From Amphibalanus amphitrite (lineage: Eukaryota > Arthropoda > Thecostraca > Balanomorpha > Balanidae), in assembly GCF_019059575.1 (NCBI RefSeq), contig NW_024881826.1, positions 124,001-188,000 of the forward strand: DNA of 64,000 nt, read 5' to 3'. Positions 55,166 through 64,000 of this stretch are shown here, one piece after another. Each line of letters begins with the position of its first letter. The first letter of the stretch is position 1. Position numbers and translations under genes: made by a program. The notes beneath the pieces were generated by a model that was not told where the DNA came from, searched no databases, and worked only from the letters and a program-made list of their open reading frames with translations.

Positions 55166-56976
55166 GGTTACATTACGAGCCAACGACAAGTGTTCTAAAT
55201 TTTGATATTTTGTTAAGAGACCATATGAACTAAATTGGCGCTTGAGCTGAAATACCGCATGCCAAAATTTCAAGCTAATTGGATAAAAACTGGAGAAATT
55301 ATCGCCGAAAAATAGGGTTGGGGTCTGAAATGCATAGTACACTACAGGGTGTCCCATAAGTTCCTTCCCACCTAAACTTTTTTAGAGGCTCTCTTATGAG
55401 AGCCTCTAACGTACGTACTTTAACGTACTTTACGTACTTTACGTACGTACTTAAACGTACTTTACTCTGTAGGTAAAATGTGTCATATCACCCTTGAAAA
55501 AGTGAATAACACGAAACGTTGGGCGGTTTTGGTGTTTTTATCTTACATCATATACGAATTAGGCTCTCTTATTTTAGGTCACGCCTAATTTATTTTGCAA
55601 CTGAGCTTTTCGGGTTGCCATGGAAACTGTGAATATGCTCCACGGTAACTAGTTCGTCTAGACAAAATAGTTTTTGCTAGAGAGCTCACTTCCTGTGGAG
55701 ACGGCTTACGCCGCAACATAGAGGCCTCCGATACGGGTACGTCTCGGTATTTAGTCCGCACGTGGGCTATTCAGGACGGTTGAGGGTGATTGCAGGCCCA
55801 TGTCACCCCATTTTTGATGACATCATAAGGGGCCTTAGGACAATAATGGCGCGGCGCGCCACAATCGCTTCCAAGCTACTTGCCAACAGTTGCCATTTTT
55901 GAAAATATAATTTTGAAATAAAGTTACAAATAATAAAAATATTGTAATAAAGTAATTAATTGAATCGATACTATATTGGCAAACTTAAAGAAAAATGATT
56001 CATTCATAGTAAAAATATAAGCTCGATCAGATTCTACGTTGCTTTCCTGCAACTGCAGAGGGTTTTTAAATCGTCTATATCTTCAAAACGGGCCATTTCT
56101 TAGCATATTGCCTGCTCTTTTTTTATCGCTAGAAAATTAGTTGGGCTTTTTACTGACAGCATTAACCCGCGCCCCGCTGGGCTATTCAGCATGGGCTGAT
56201 TAGCCCAAGCTGGGCTAATCAGCCCCCCCCCCCCTGCTGGGGGGTGGGCAGATTCTGCCCCCCCCCCCTGTCTAACTTCCGAACCGATGGTCGTAGAAAG
56301 ATGGGGAAAACGGCAATCGAAAGCTCTCAACAAGGCAGATCTAAAGAGCCCAATTTTTTTGCTTAAGTAGGTCAGAGGTCAGGTCAAGGTCATGTCAAGG
56401 GTACAAAATGCAAGTTTCTACAGTATATCGGCCTTGCACCGTAGTTGCCGAAGAATGGACTGAGACTGATTGCCCAAAACGTGTCCTTAGACTACCAAGA
56501 CAATATTCGTTGCATACAATGTCATTCAAAGGTCAAGGTCAAGGTCAGGTCACCAAAAACAAAATATAGTAAAGGGCATGTGCGACACGTTTTATGGGTC
56601 ATTTTACTCATAGAATTCAATAGGCACACTCAATAAGTGATATGGACCACCTCTGGATGAATTTCAGGTCGAGGTCAGGTCAAGGTCAGGTCAAGTGAGG
56701 TCAAATTTTGAAGTTGGTTGTTAAGGCCTAAAAAGGTGTCTATCTGCAGTTTTTCACGGCAAATCGAATGGTGCTATTTTTGTTTTCATAGGAGGTCTAG
56801 AACTTCCAACAAAATCATTTTTCAAAATTTTGGTGTGTCGTGACGTCATAAAATTTTGAATAACTCCCACATTTTTGAACCGATTCTTCTAAAAATTGGT
56901 ATGTAGGTGCACATAGACCACTTCTCTGACATATATTCCGGTTTTTCGATACGTTCAAAATTTTGGATTTTATAAT

Positions 56977-58465
56977 TGCTAGAGGTACAGGTTTACGCGA
57001 TAACTGTATGTTTTGATTTATGTTATGTTACGGGTGCATTAGTTTTGGGTGATTGACTTGTATTTTTAGCTATATTATTTGGGTAGATTTCGGTAGCTGT
57101 TTTTAAAACTGTAAGGGATGGTGATAGTTGCGGGGTATTCAAGTGTTTTGTATGTTGGGCCCTTTTTGAACTCAACCCTACCCCTACCCTACCCCTACCC
57201 TACCCTACCCTACCCTATCCTACCCTACCCTATTACCCTACCCTACCCTACCCTACCCTACTACCCTACCCTACCCTACCCTACCCTACTACCCTACCCT
57301 ACCCTACCCTACGCTCCCCTACTACCCTAACCTACCCTACTACCCTAACCTACCCTACTACCCTACCTAACTCTACCCTACCCTACCCTACCCTATCTAC
57401 CCTACCCCTACACTACCCTACCCTACCCTACCCTACCCCTACACTACCCTACCCTACCCTACCCTACCATACCCTACCCTACCCTACACTACCCCTACAC
57501 TACCCTAACCTACCCTTCCCTACCCTACCCCACCCCTACCCTACCCTAACCCTACACTACCCTACCCTACCCTACCCCTACCCTACCCTTACACTACCCT
57601 ACCCTACCCTACCCTCACCCTACACTACCCTACCCTTCCCTACCCTACCCTTACACTACCCTACCCTACCCTACCATACCCTACCCTTACCCTACCCTAC
57701 CCTATCCTACCCTACCCTACCCCTACACTACCCTACCCTACCCTACCATACCCTACCCTACCCTACCCCTACCCCTACACAACCCTACCCTACCCTACCC
57801 TACCCTACCCTACCCTACCCTACCCTACCCTACCCTACCCTACCCTACCCTACCCTACCCTACCCTACCCTACCCTACCCTTCCCTACCCTACCCTACCC
57901 TACCCTACACTACCACCGACAGTCCAAGTTTCAGCTAAATCGGCCCAGAAACGGCTGAGATATTGCAAAAACTAATTAATTGTATTTACTGGCGAATCCC
58001 CTTGGCGAGCGGTGCCTTATGTCGGCCTTCGTTGTCAAAGGTCAACGACCTCCCGGCTCTGATTTCGCTCAGTTCTGCAAGCGAACAACTGAGCCTAAAG
58101 CACGTGCCCTCTGCTCGGCGCCGGTCGCGGCCCCACCACGTGCACACCGCTGAACCCACACCGTCGAAAATTTAATACGACAAATGAGTGCACGCGCTCG
58201 ACTTGGCATGAAAATTTCACCCCCGTAGCCCTTACCGTTTTCGAGCAATAGCCTGTTTTTGCCGATTCTAATGCTAACCCTATGGCGCACATGAGCACGC
58301 GCCACGGGCGCACCCTCGGCCGCATCGTGCCCAAAATTTGATACGACCTGTTTTTTTACGTGACCCACGACTGGTAAAAATTACACCATCCTGCGTCAAT
58401 CGACGGCGCCGTAATAAGCCTTTTAGGGAGTAACCCCGACGGCGTGGGCGGCGGACTTTTTAAGA
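56977..58465. mobile_element. 1.5-kb insertion containing a (CCCTA)n tract
   Basis: Homology to the 42-kb element breaks after GGATTTTATAAT (56,976) and resumes near TTTATAAATAGTAGATTTTC (58,465). TTATAA is present on both sides and may be the target duplication. The insert holds the CCCTA array and an unassigned GC-rich part (57,913-58,460) with short ORFs on both strands. Confidence 0.55.
57175..57912 (+). repeat. (CCCTA)n pentanucleotide tract, about 740 bp
   Basis: Long runs of CCCTA broken by CCCCTA, ACACTA, CCCTTA and CCATA variants. The last part (57,790-57,880) is close to perfect. Read on the minus strand it is (TAGGG)n, one base from the arthropod telomere unit TTAGG and from TTAGGG. 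Confidence 0.97.
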
Positions 58466-58863
58466 TTTATAAATAGTAGATTTTCCAAAAAAAAGTCAGC
58501 TTTTTGAAAAAAAATGGGCCAAAATCCAAAATTTTCAAAAAACCGAGATAGCCATTTGATAGACAAAGTAGAATCACGTATAACCTTTTTATAACGTCTT
58601 GATTCCTTTAAAAATGAAGATGTTAGCGGTGTTTGAAATTTTGCCGTTTTTGAGGCGAAAATGGCGAATATGACGTCATTAAAACGTCAATTTCTCAAAA
58701 AAAATCCCACGGATTTTGCTCCAATTTTCAGAGAATGTGTCAAATTGATGTATGATAAGGTACTGAAAGTTTGACGTCGCTGGCGTAACGCGTTTAGAAG
58801 TTATTGGCGAAAAACGGGAGGGGGGGCAGATTCTGCCCCCCCCCCCAGCGGGGCGCGGGTTAA

Positions 58864-59429
58864 TTGAGCGTTAAGTGGAAAGTGGCATTAATAATTTTCA
58901 AATGAAGTTAGTCGTTTTAACGTTGTAAAGGAATAGAGTACCCCTTGCGAGCATCAGGGGTGACGTCACTCAGGATCTGTCTCTGATTGGCAGGGGCGCG
59001 GGAACTACTTTCCAACTGGGGGGGGGGCACACCATAATAGAGATCAACCTAGGGTACCCCCAAATCTAGTTTTCTCACCGGTTTTAGGCCACTTATTTTC
59101 ACCCCTCGGCTTTTTCAACAAAAAAAGAAAACATTTGCAAAAAAGTGTGGTATTCCGTCTCAAAGCTGTGGGGGCACTGCCCCCACGGCCCCAGAGTTGG
59201 GGGGGGGGGGCAAGCTGCCCCCACTGCCCCCCCCCCGGCTCCCGCGCCTATGCTGATTGGTCGACGGGGGAGTGACTGTACCTTCTATAGATGGCCTTGG
59301 GTGATTGAGGCCATCCAGTCTGTAGCCAGTGTCTGTCGCTAACTGGACGCACAGTCAGCAAGTGACGCCGATGATTTGTCGGGAGTCAATCGCTGAAAGT
59401 TTGTCCTCTTTTTTTATCAGCTCTCAGGA
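58864..59429. other. Interior of the Tc1/mariner-type element with G- and C-tracts
   Basis: Contains homopolymer G-tracts at about 59,019 and 59,199 and a C-tract at 59,228, in a CCCCCACTGCCCCC context. No gene is seen. Confidence 0.4.
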
Positions 59430-60010
59430 GTGAGCCATGTGACCAAAACTGTGTGGCTTCAAAGTGGCCGTCAAAAAGGTCTTAGCGTTAGAAAGTTGGT
59501 AAGCAGGCTTTTCAGGATGGATTACCAGCTGTCTAAATATGAGTTTTATTTCGGGGTACATAACTCACGGTCACTTGGGCTTAAACTTAACGGAGGACGC
59601 AAAACAGTCGAAAATGTCTTAAAATGGCCAAACATGTGTTTCGTTATACCTGAGGCTAAAAAAAAAACTGGAGGGCCGATGACATCAATATGGTCATCTA
59701 GACTACCTAGTCCGTGTTTGAGATAAAACACCCGTCCAAACCCCAAAATGGTCCCATATGGGCGACGGAAAAGGCCTTCGTGTCATCCCGCCTTATTCCT
59801 ATGCAAGAGGCCAGGGTCACGGTAATGTGGGGTAATATGCGTCCAGACGCTGATCAGGTTGCGATTGATACTCCAGAAACAGTGTTGGGCATGCTGCCAA
59901 ACATGCCGGTTGGCATGCCGCAACATGTGTTTGCCTATGAAATGGGGAACACATTGAGGGGTCATGAACATATCAAAACGCAATGTTCTCTGTTTTACAT
60001 GCAAATATAA
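59430..60010 (+). pseudogene. Decayed Tc1/mariner-like transposase
   Basis: Two plus-strand frames follow one another (59,430-59,726 and 59,714-60,010). The second reads HPSKPQNGPIWA, then SSRLIP, then ARVTVMWGNM. This matches the order N(P)QND..WA ... P ... SVMVWG seen around the second catalytic Asp of Tc1/mariner transposases. The catalytic residues themselves are not all visible and the frames are offset, so it is non-functional. Its place just inside a CAGGGTGTCCC end supports the reading. Confidence 0.4.
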
Positions 60011-60330
60011 TGTGAGAACGAACTTATGGGACACCCTGTAGATCCAAATCTATAAGGGCTGAAAGGTGGTGAGAGGCTAGACCCACTGACACGCCCACTG
60101 TGCACTCTCCTCGCCTCGCCGCACTGGCTGCCACCGCGTACCGTGTCCATCTTTGGTCAGTGCTAACAGTGGCTCTCAAACTTATCCGCTCAACCGCGGC
60201 TGGAACAGGTGGCGACCTCCCCTCAGAGTCGCGATACTTTCAAGAGAGATTATACAGCACGCATGCGTCAAGAGCCGGCTAGCGACGTCACTAGGATCGG
60301 AACTGCGGCTGTGGTCGCCATCCAGTGACG

Positions 60331-60867
60331 TCAGGGGTTCGTGATGACGTCGTTGTCGTCGTTGGTCTCCTCGTTGGTCTCGGTGGTGACGGGGCTGTTG
60401 TTGACGGACTCGGTGATCACCTGAGAGCCGTTCTCGCTCACCGACTCGGTGTTGGTGTTGACAGAGCTGACCGTCTCTCCGGTGTCGTAGTCGAGCACCT
60501 GGTCGCCGCCGCTGCCGCCGCCGCCGGACGGCGCCGACAGAGCAGCCGCCGTCGCCGTCACCCGACTGCCCAGCGACAGCAGCAGCGGCAGCAGCGGCAG
60601 CAACAGGTAGTTGATCACGGTCACCAAGTCGACGTCAAACTTAAAGTGGAATGGCGAGTTGGTGGGCGCTGGAGGCCGCCGGTGGACGGGCGTCCGAGGG
60701 TAGTCCAGGAGGGATACCGACGGTGGCGCACCTCCGTACCCATACGGGTCGTGGTGGACGCCGCGGGACGGCGGCGGACGCCACACTGCCACTCTGGGGC
60801 GCGGCACTGAGCACACGGCTGTGCCAGCCAGCAGCGCGGCCAGCACGGCCGACCGCTGCCGCTGCAT
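60331..60867 (-). CDS. Putative secreted or membrane-anchored 178-residue protein
   Basis: Intact minus-strand ORF from ATG (60,867) to TGA (60,331). Residues 1-20 (MQRQRSAVLAALLAGTAVCS) form a typical signal peptide. A Pro/Arg/Tyr-rich segment follows (about 22-70, with HHDPYGYGGAPPS), then FHFKFDVDLV. A long hydrophobic stretch at about 83-97 (VINYLLLPLLPLLLSLG) could be a transmembrane helix. Last come a Gly/Ser linker and a Ser/Thr/Asn/Glu-rich tail (about 118-178) with many potential O-linked and some N-linked glycosylation sites. Codon use is GC-rich like the RFT1-like exons. No family is recognised. The absence of stops could partly reflect GC-richness, but the ordered signal peptide, helix and acidic tail argue for a real gene, perhaps single-exon or the only exon visible here. 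Confidence 0.6.
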   Translation of the reverse strand: MQRQRSAVLAALLAGTAVCSVPRPRVAVWRPPPSRGVHHDPYGYGGAPPSVSLLDYPRTPVHRRPPAPTNSPFHFKFDVDLVTVINYLLLPLLPLLLSLGSRVTATAAALSAPSGGGGSGGDQVLDYDTGETVSSVNTNTESVSENGSQVITESVNNSPVTTETNEETNDDNDVITNP

Positions 60868-60879
60868 GGTCCGGCCCTC

Positions 60880-61150
60880 AGCCGCCGACGGCAGTCCGAC
60901 CCTCAGTCGCTGACAGCAGTCCGGCCTTCACTCGGTCGCCGACGGCAGTCCGGCCCTCAGTCGGTCGCTGACGGCAGTCCGGCCCTCAGCCGCTGACGGC
61001 AGTCAGACCCTCAGTCGCTGACGGCAGTCCGGCCCTCACTCGGTCGCTGACGGCAGTCCGACCCTCAGTCGCTGACGGCAGTCAGACCCTCAGTTGCTGA
61101 CGGCAGTCCGACCCTCAGTCGGTCGCTGACGGCAGTCCGACGCCACTCGG
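60880..61150 (-). repeat. CpG-rich minisatellite directly upstream of the 178-residue ORF
   Basis: About 11 degenerate units of 20-29 bp with the core CGCTGACGGCAGTCCGACC/CTCAGTCG. It begins within about 15 bp of the ATG on the minus strand, so it occupies the 5' untranslated or promoter position. Confidence 0.88.
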
Positions 61151-61355
61151 TCGGTGCTGGCGGCCCGTGCCGCAGTTGCTGCCCAGTGGAGCGCAGCTCG
61201 GTTATAAGCTCCGCGGCAGCGTGGCCGCCATCTGTCGAGCTGCCGCAGCTGCCACCCCGCAGCCGCGGCGGACCGGTGCGTCGGGGGAGTCGGACCGGTA
61301 TGCGGCGGCCGCAGCCTCCGCGTACCGGTGCCGAGTGGAACGCGCCGTACAGTAG

Positions 61356-61503
61356 CCCCGCGTTCGATGTCTCCCAGACGGCGAAGATTCTACGCCGTCC
61401 GGCCAATCACGTTCCACAACCGCAGCCGAGCCCCCGCTGACCTTGGACGGGATTGGCCGGACGACGTAGAATCTTCGTCGTCCGAGAGACATCGAACGCG
61501 GGG
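61356..61503. repeat. Long inverted repeat (54-bp arms, 40-bp loop)
   Basis: CCCCGCGTTCGATGTCTC...GATTCTACGCCGTCCGGCC is mirrored by GGCCGGACGACGTAGAATC...GAGACATCGAACGCGGGG with a few mismatches. Flanking GTA (left) and TA (right) could be target bases, which would make this a very short MITE. A structured RNA or a promoter palindrome of the neighbouring divergent region is an alternative. Confidence 0.8.
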
Positions 61504-63747
61504 TAGGTCTCTTAAAAAAGTCCCCACCCCCACCACCAATGGGCACTAACTCCGCTGATCCGAGCCCCCGTCTGCCTTTCCCATATCACGCCGGTCTTAG
61601 GTCAGGTAGGGTCAGCGGGGCCGCTCGGTCCGGCCCGCGGGCGGTGGACGGGCGGCCAGTAACGCCTTCCACAAGCCAGCTGTAGAATCTAAACGGGACG
61701 GTCATCGCTCACCGCAACGAAACCGGTATTGAAGAATAACAGTCGATGTTAATGGCTGCAATTATTTTGAAATTGTCACTGTGTTAGCCCGTGCCCCACT
61801 GGAATGCCTAGGTTCTCACGCCCTGTTGGAGGGGAGAGGGGGATTGAATCCTATAGCTCAGCTTTGGGCATCTAATTGGTGTTCGAAAAAGCATCAAAAG
61901 TAATAACAAAAATAATTCGGCCAATTTTAGATCGGGTCAGAGGTCAGGCCACCAGAGGTCATCGATGGTAAAATTTTGCTTGGACAGGGTGTGTTGCGCG
62001 CAGCATAGGCGGCGGAACTGGGAGGGCACCGGGGCACCGTGCCCCCCCTTTGATTTTGGCATTTTAACATTAGCCCTATGGGCGTTGCATGGAAAGAATG
62101 GGACCAAAAGTCGGCAGTGGCCCCCCTTAATTGAAGGTGTTCCGCCACTACTGGCGCACAGCGGTGCACTGGGTTTCCAATTTCCATGGAAGCATCAACA
62201 GACTCGGAAGCTTGCAACGCTGGATTGTCGAGCTGAATTCGTGTCAACCGCAGCAACAATGCAGCAGCGCAGCGTGCTGCAGCGCGGAGCCGTGAAACAC
62301 CGCCCAGGGCTATTCACGTGTCAGGGCGATCCAACCCACGTAATGGGCTCGGCCCCAGCGGTGCAACAGGTCCAAGACTCCCGTCTAGACCCATGTCTCC
62401 CTCTAATTCCTGTCATCCTTCCCGCTCTGAAATCGACCGAAAGAGCCTAGCCAAACAAAACTTTTACCGCTATTTCTGAATAATATTGTCAGATTTTACT
62501 AGAGTCAACGGCTTAGCATGACAATGACAACTGCCGCCATCGGTGTTATCAGAAATACAATTGTTTTTTTCTACAATAACTTAATAGCTTTTAGCTTAAA
62601 ACTTGCATGGAATTAATTTTACCAGCATCGTGTTCCTCTTATCGAAATGCTCCGAATGAATCAAAAGTTTAAAAGGTAATTTGAAAAATATGGCCCATGT
62701 TTAAGGTCATTACCTGACCAGAAATGGTCATGATGCGTAGCAGGATATTAAATCCGAGTCGTGGAGCTAAACAAACACTTACGACTTATATGTTTTCATA
62801 ACTAGCATGTCTAACAAAAATGATTACATGGTTCGTATGTAAACTGGATGTAGGATCATGTTTATGTTGACCGCAATTGACAATGTTCTGTTGACCACAA
62901 TTTCTATATCTAATTTATTCTCTGGGATTTCTTTTTTTTACACCATGACAATGATGTCGAGAAAAATGTTCAGGAGCTTTAACAGGCTGAAATAACATCG
63001 GAAGTGTAAAGGTCGCCCCACACTGGACCTCGCATGCGGGTTGCGAGTTTTTGGGTTTTCGAGTTTCTTCCAAATTAAAGAATAGGTACACTCTATGTTG
63101 AGTGGCCCACACCACCACATGTAACAAGCGAGTCTGCACGTTTTTAGCATGCGAGCCACCTTGTATCGCACTACAAAAGTTGATTTTGAGCCAACTTTCG
63201 ATTTTCCTCACTGCGAGGGATGCGAGTTTTGCAGTGGCGGAATCTGCGGGGGTCCACGGGGTCATGACCCCCCCCCCCCCCAAGGTCTGAGAGGGTCATT
63301 TGACCCCCCTCCCCCCCAAAAAAGCCGAAGACCCAAATGCGTTATAGACGCCGTCTTGCATGCTCAAAATCACCCGTCAAACACTTCTGAGCTAACTTTT
63401 GTTTTTCTGGATCGTGTTGCGTGAAAAGGCGTATTGAAAGCCAGAATCTTACTCGTTTTTGTCTCAACCGTTCGAGCACCAGGGCCCAGGGGACGATCCA
63501 GGAAAATTCCAAGGGGATGGTCATGAATTTAACTCGTGGTGCCCCTAGCTATACCCAAAATTAAAAACTCAACTGATTTCGGGCACCTTATTTTGGTGAT
63601 GCCCTATTTCCATTTTTTATTGTTTATTTTATTTTTAGTGCCCCTGGGCCCTGGCAGGTCTGTGGTGACTGGTGCCCCTGGCGGGCCTGTGGTGCCCCTG
63701 CTTGGCCGCTGGGGCCCCTGGGTCCTGACAGGACTCAGGGGCCTCAG
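61504..63747. other. Relics of TTAA-family and Harbinger-like elements; otherwise unassigned
   Basis: TTAGCCCGTGCCCCACTGG at 61,785 is a worn left end of the CCCGCGCCC group, followed by its typical interior (AGGTCAGGCCACCAGAGGTCA at 61,938-61,960). GTGTTCCTCTTATCG to GACCAGAAATGGTCATGATG (62,627-62,735) is another interior piece of the same family. 62,155-62,310 carries the CCATGGAAGC and CCGTGAAACACCGCCC text of the MITE relic at 4.0 kb. Homopolymer C-tracts lie at 63,267-63,283. GGTGCCCCTG-type repeats are at 63,640-63,745. Confidence 0.5.
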
Positions 63748-64000
63748 GTAAAAAAAATCACGGAGGCTATCTGCGGAACCAACTGCAACCTGAAAGTCGA
63801 AAAAGTTATCCGGCTTCAAGGGAACTCATATGACTCGAACACAGACAGGCCAAAACGACCCCGGCTGCTTCTTGTGCGATTTGATAAAAAGGAACATGCA
63901 GATCTGGCCCTAGAGAAGCGATTTGACCTGCGAGAGGCAGGATTCAGGAACACATACATAAACAAAGACCTCCCAAAAGAAGAACGGGAAATACAAAGAA
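63748..64000 (+). CDS. LINE-type retrotransposon ORF, 5' part, cut by window end
   Basis: A plus-strand frame is open from about 63,748 to the last base. It contains RPRLLLVRFDKKEHADLALE, then KRFDLREAGF, then INKDLPKEEREIQR. This RPRPLLV-F ... INKDLTKEERE pattern is the conserved C-terminal stretch of the ORF that precedes or leads into the endonuclease in many invertebrate non-LTR retrotransposons. The first codons follow directly on a GC-rich repeat, so the true start is not clear. Confidence 0.6.

Larger units (their letters stand above)
56166..58859. mobile_element. TTAA-flanked MITE, CCCGCGCCCCGCTGG subfamily, with a 1.5-kb insertion
   Basis: TTAA at 56,162-56,165 and 58,860-58,863, ends CCCGCGCCCCGCTGGG and CCCAGCGGGGCGCGGG. 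The two outer parts together match the 42,241-43,422 element in reverse orientation. Dense AGGTCA tracts lie at 56,375-56,400, 56,528-56,552 and 56,660-56,705. The interior is interrupted from about 56,977 to 58,465. Confidence 0.83.
55345..60038. mobile_element. Tc1/mariner-type element (TA, CAGGGTGTCCCATAAGTTC ends) with nested insertions
   Basis: TA then CAGGGTGTCCCATAAGTTC at 55,343; the inverse GAACTTATGGGACACCCTG then TA ends at 60,040. A short ACGTAC cluster lies at 55,408-55,460. The plus-strand frame near the right end (59,430-60,010) has a decayed transposase-like stretch. The TTAA element at 56,166-58,859 is nested inside. Confidence 0.65.

Noticed and set aside
57118-57330. 70-codon ORF of Leu/Pro/Tyr repeats
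   Set aside because: It is the translation of the CCCTA pentanucleotide tract.

Overview
This is eukaryotic DNA. It has spliced exons with consensus GT/AG borders, target-site-duplicated DNA transposons, MITEs, foldback elements, tRNA-like sequences, minisatellites and a LINE fragment, and no prokaryotic operon structure. The RFT1 homology is metazoan-like and the repeat types fit an invertebrate, possibly an arthropod or crustacean, but the sequence alone does not fix the taxon. Recognisable protein-coding content is small: a broken RFT1-like gene (minus strand, 7.1-11.5 kb), one intact 178-codon secreted-type ORF (minus strand, 60.3-60.9 kb), two decayed transposases and the start of a LINE ORF at the right edge. 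Almost everything else is nested mobile DNA. REGION 1 (about 0.8-25.6 kb) is a three-layer nest. A short array of a TACAAAATCG-like motif is split by a 24.5-kb insertion (901-25,374) with matching terminal inverted repeats (TIRs) and a perfect 9-bp target duplication, GTAGGGGAC. An unoccupied copy of the target lies at 35.6 kb. The insertion contains a probable Mutator-like (MULE) transposase remnant and seven RFT1-like exons, so it looks like a gene-carrying MULE (Pack-MULE-like). Its right TIR is in turn split by a 12,889-bp foldback element (12,389-25,277) with its own 9-bp duplication, CATCTGTAT. The arms of that foldback are about 43 tandem copies of a 278-bp unit, direct on the left and inverted on the right. 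REGION 2 (26-35 kb, with further copies at 42-43, 51-52 and 56-59 kb) holds 0.3-1.2-kb non-autonomous elements bounded by TTAA and beginning CCC / ending GGG, which resembles piggyBac MITEs. Their ends carry G-tract hairpins and their interiors are packed with AGGTCA/TGACCT hexamers, the nuclear-receptor half-site. REGION 3 (37.4-45.5 kb) is framed by Tc1/mariner-type ends (TA plus CAGGGTGTTCC) and contains a foldback, a second small foldback with tRNA-like arms, a hAT element inserted in the tRNA-like B-box, a MITE and a TTAA element. REGION 4 (46.9-55.3 kb) is mostly tandem arrays: CACGTGCGCACGTG repeats, a nearly T-free minisatellite, 73-bp and 64-bp higher-order ACGTAC arrays in opposite orientation, and a hAT MITE. 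REGION 5 (55.3-64 kb) has a second TA/CAGGGTGTCCC-framed element with a decayed transposase and a nested TTAA element holding a 740-bp (CCCTA)n tract, then the secreted-type ORF with an upstream minisatellite, a long hairpin, relics, and the LINE fragment. The strongest candidates for something new are the gene-carrying MULE, the 278-bp foldback inside it, and the AGGTCA-loaded TTAA family. Where family names are given they rest on target-site length, terminal bases and remembered domain patterns, not on a database search.
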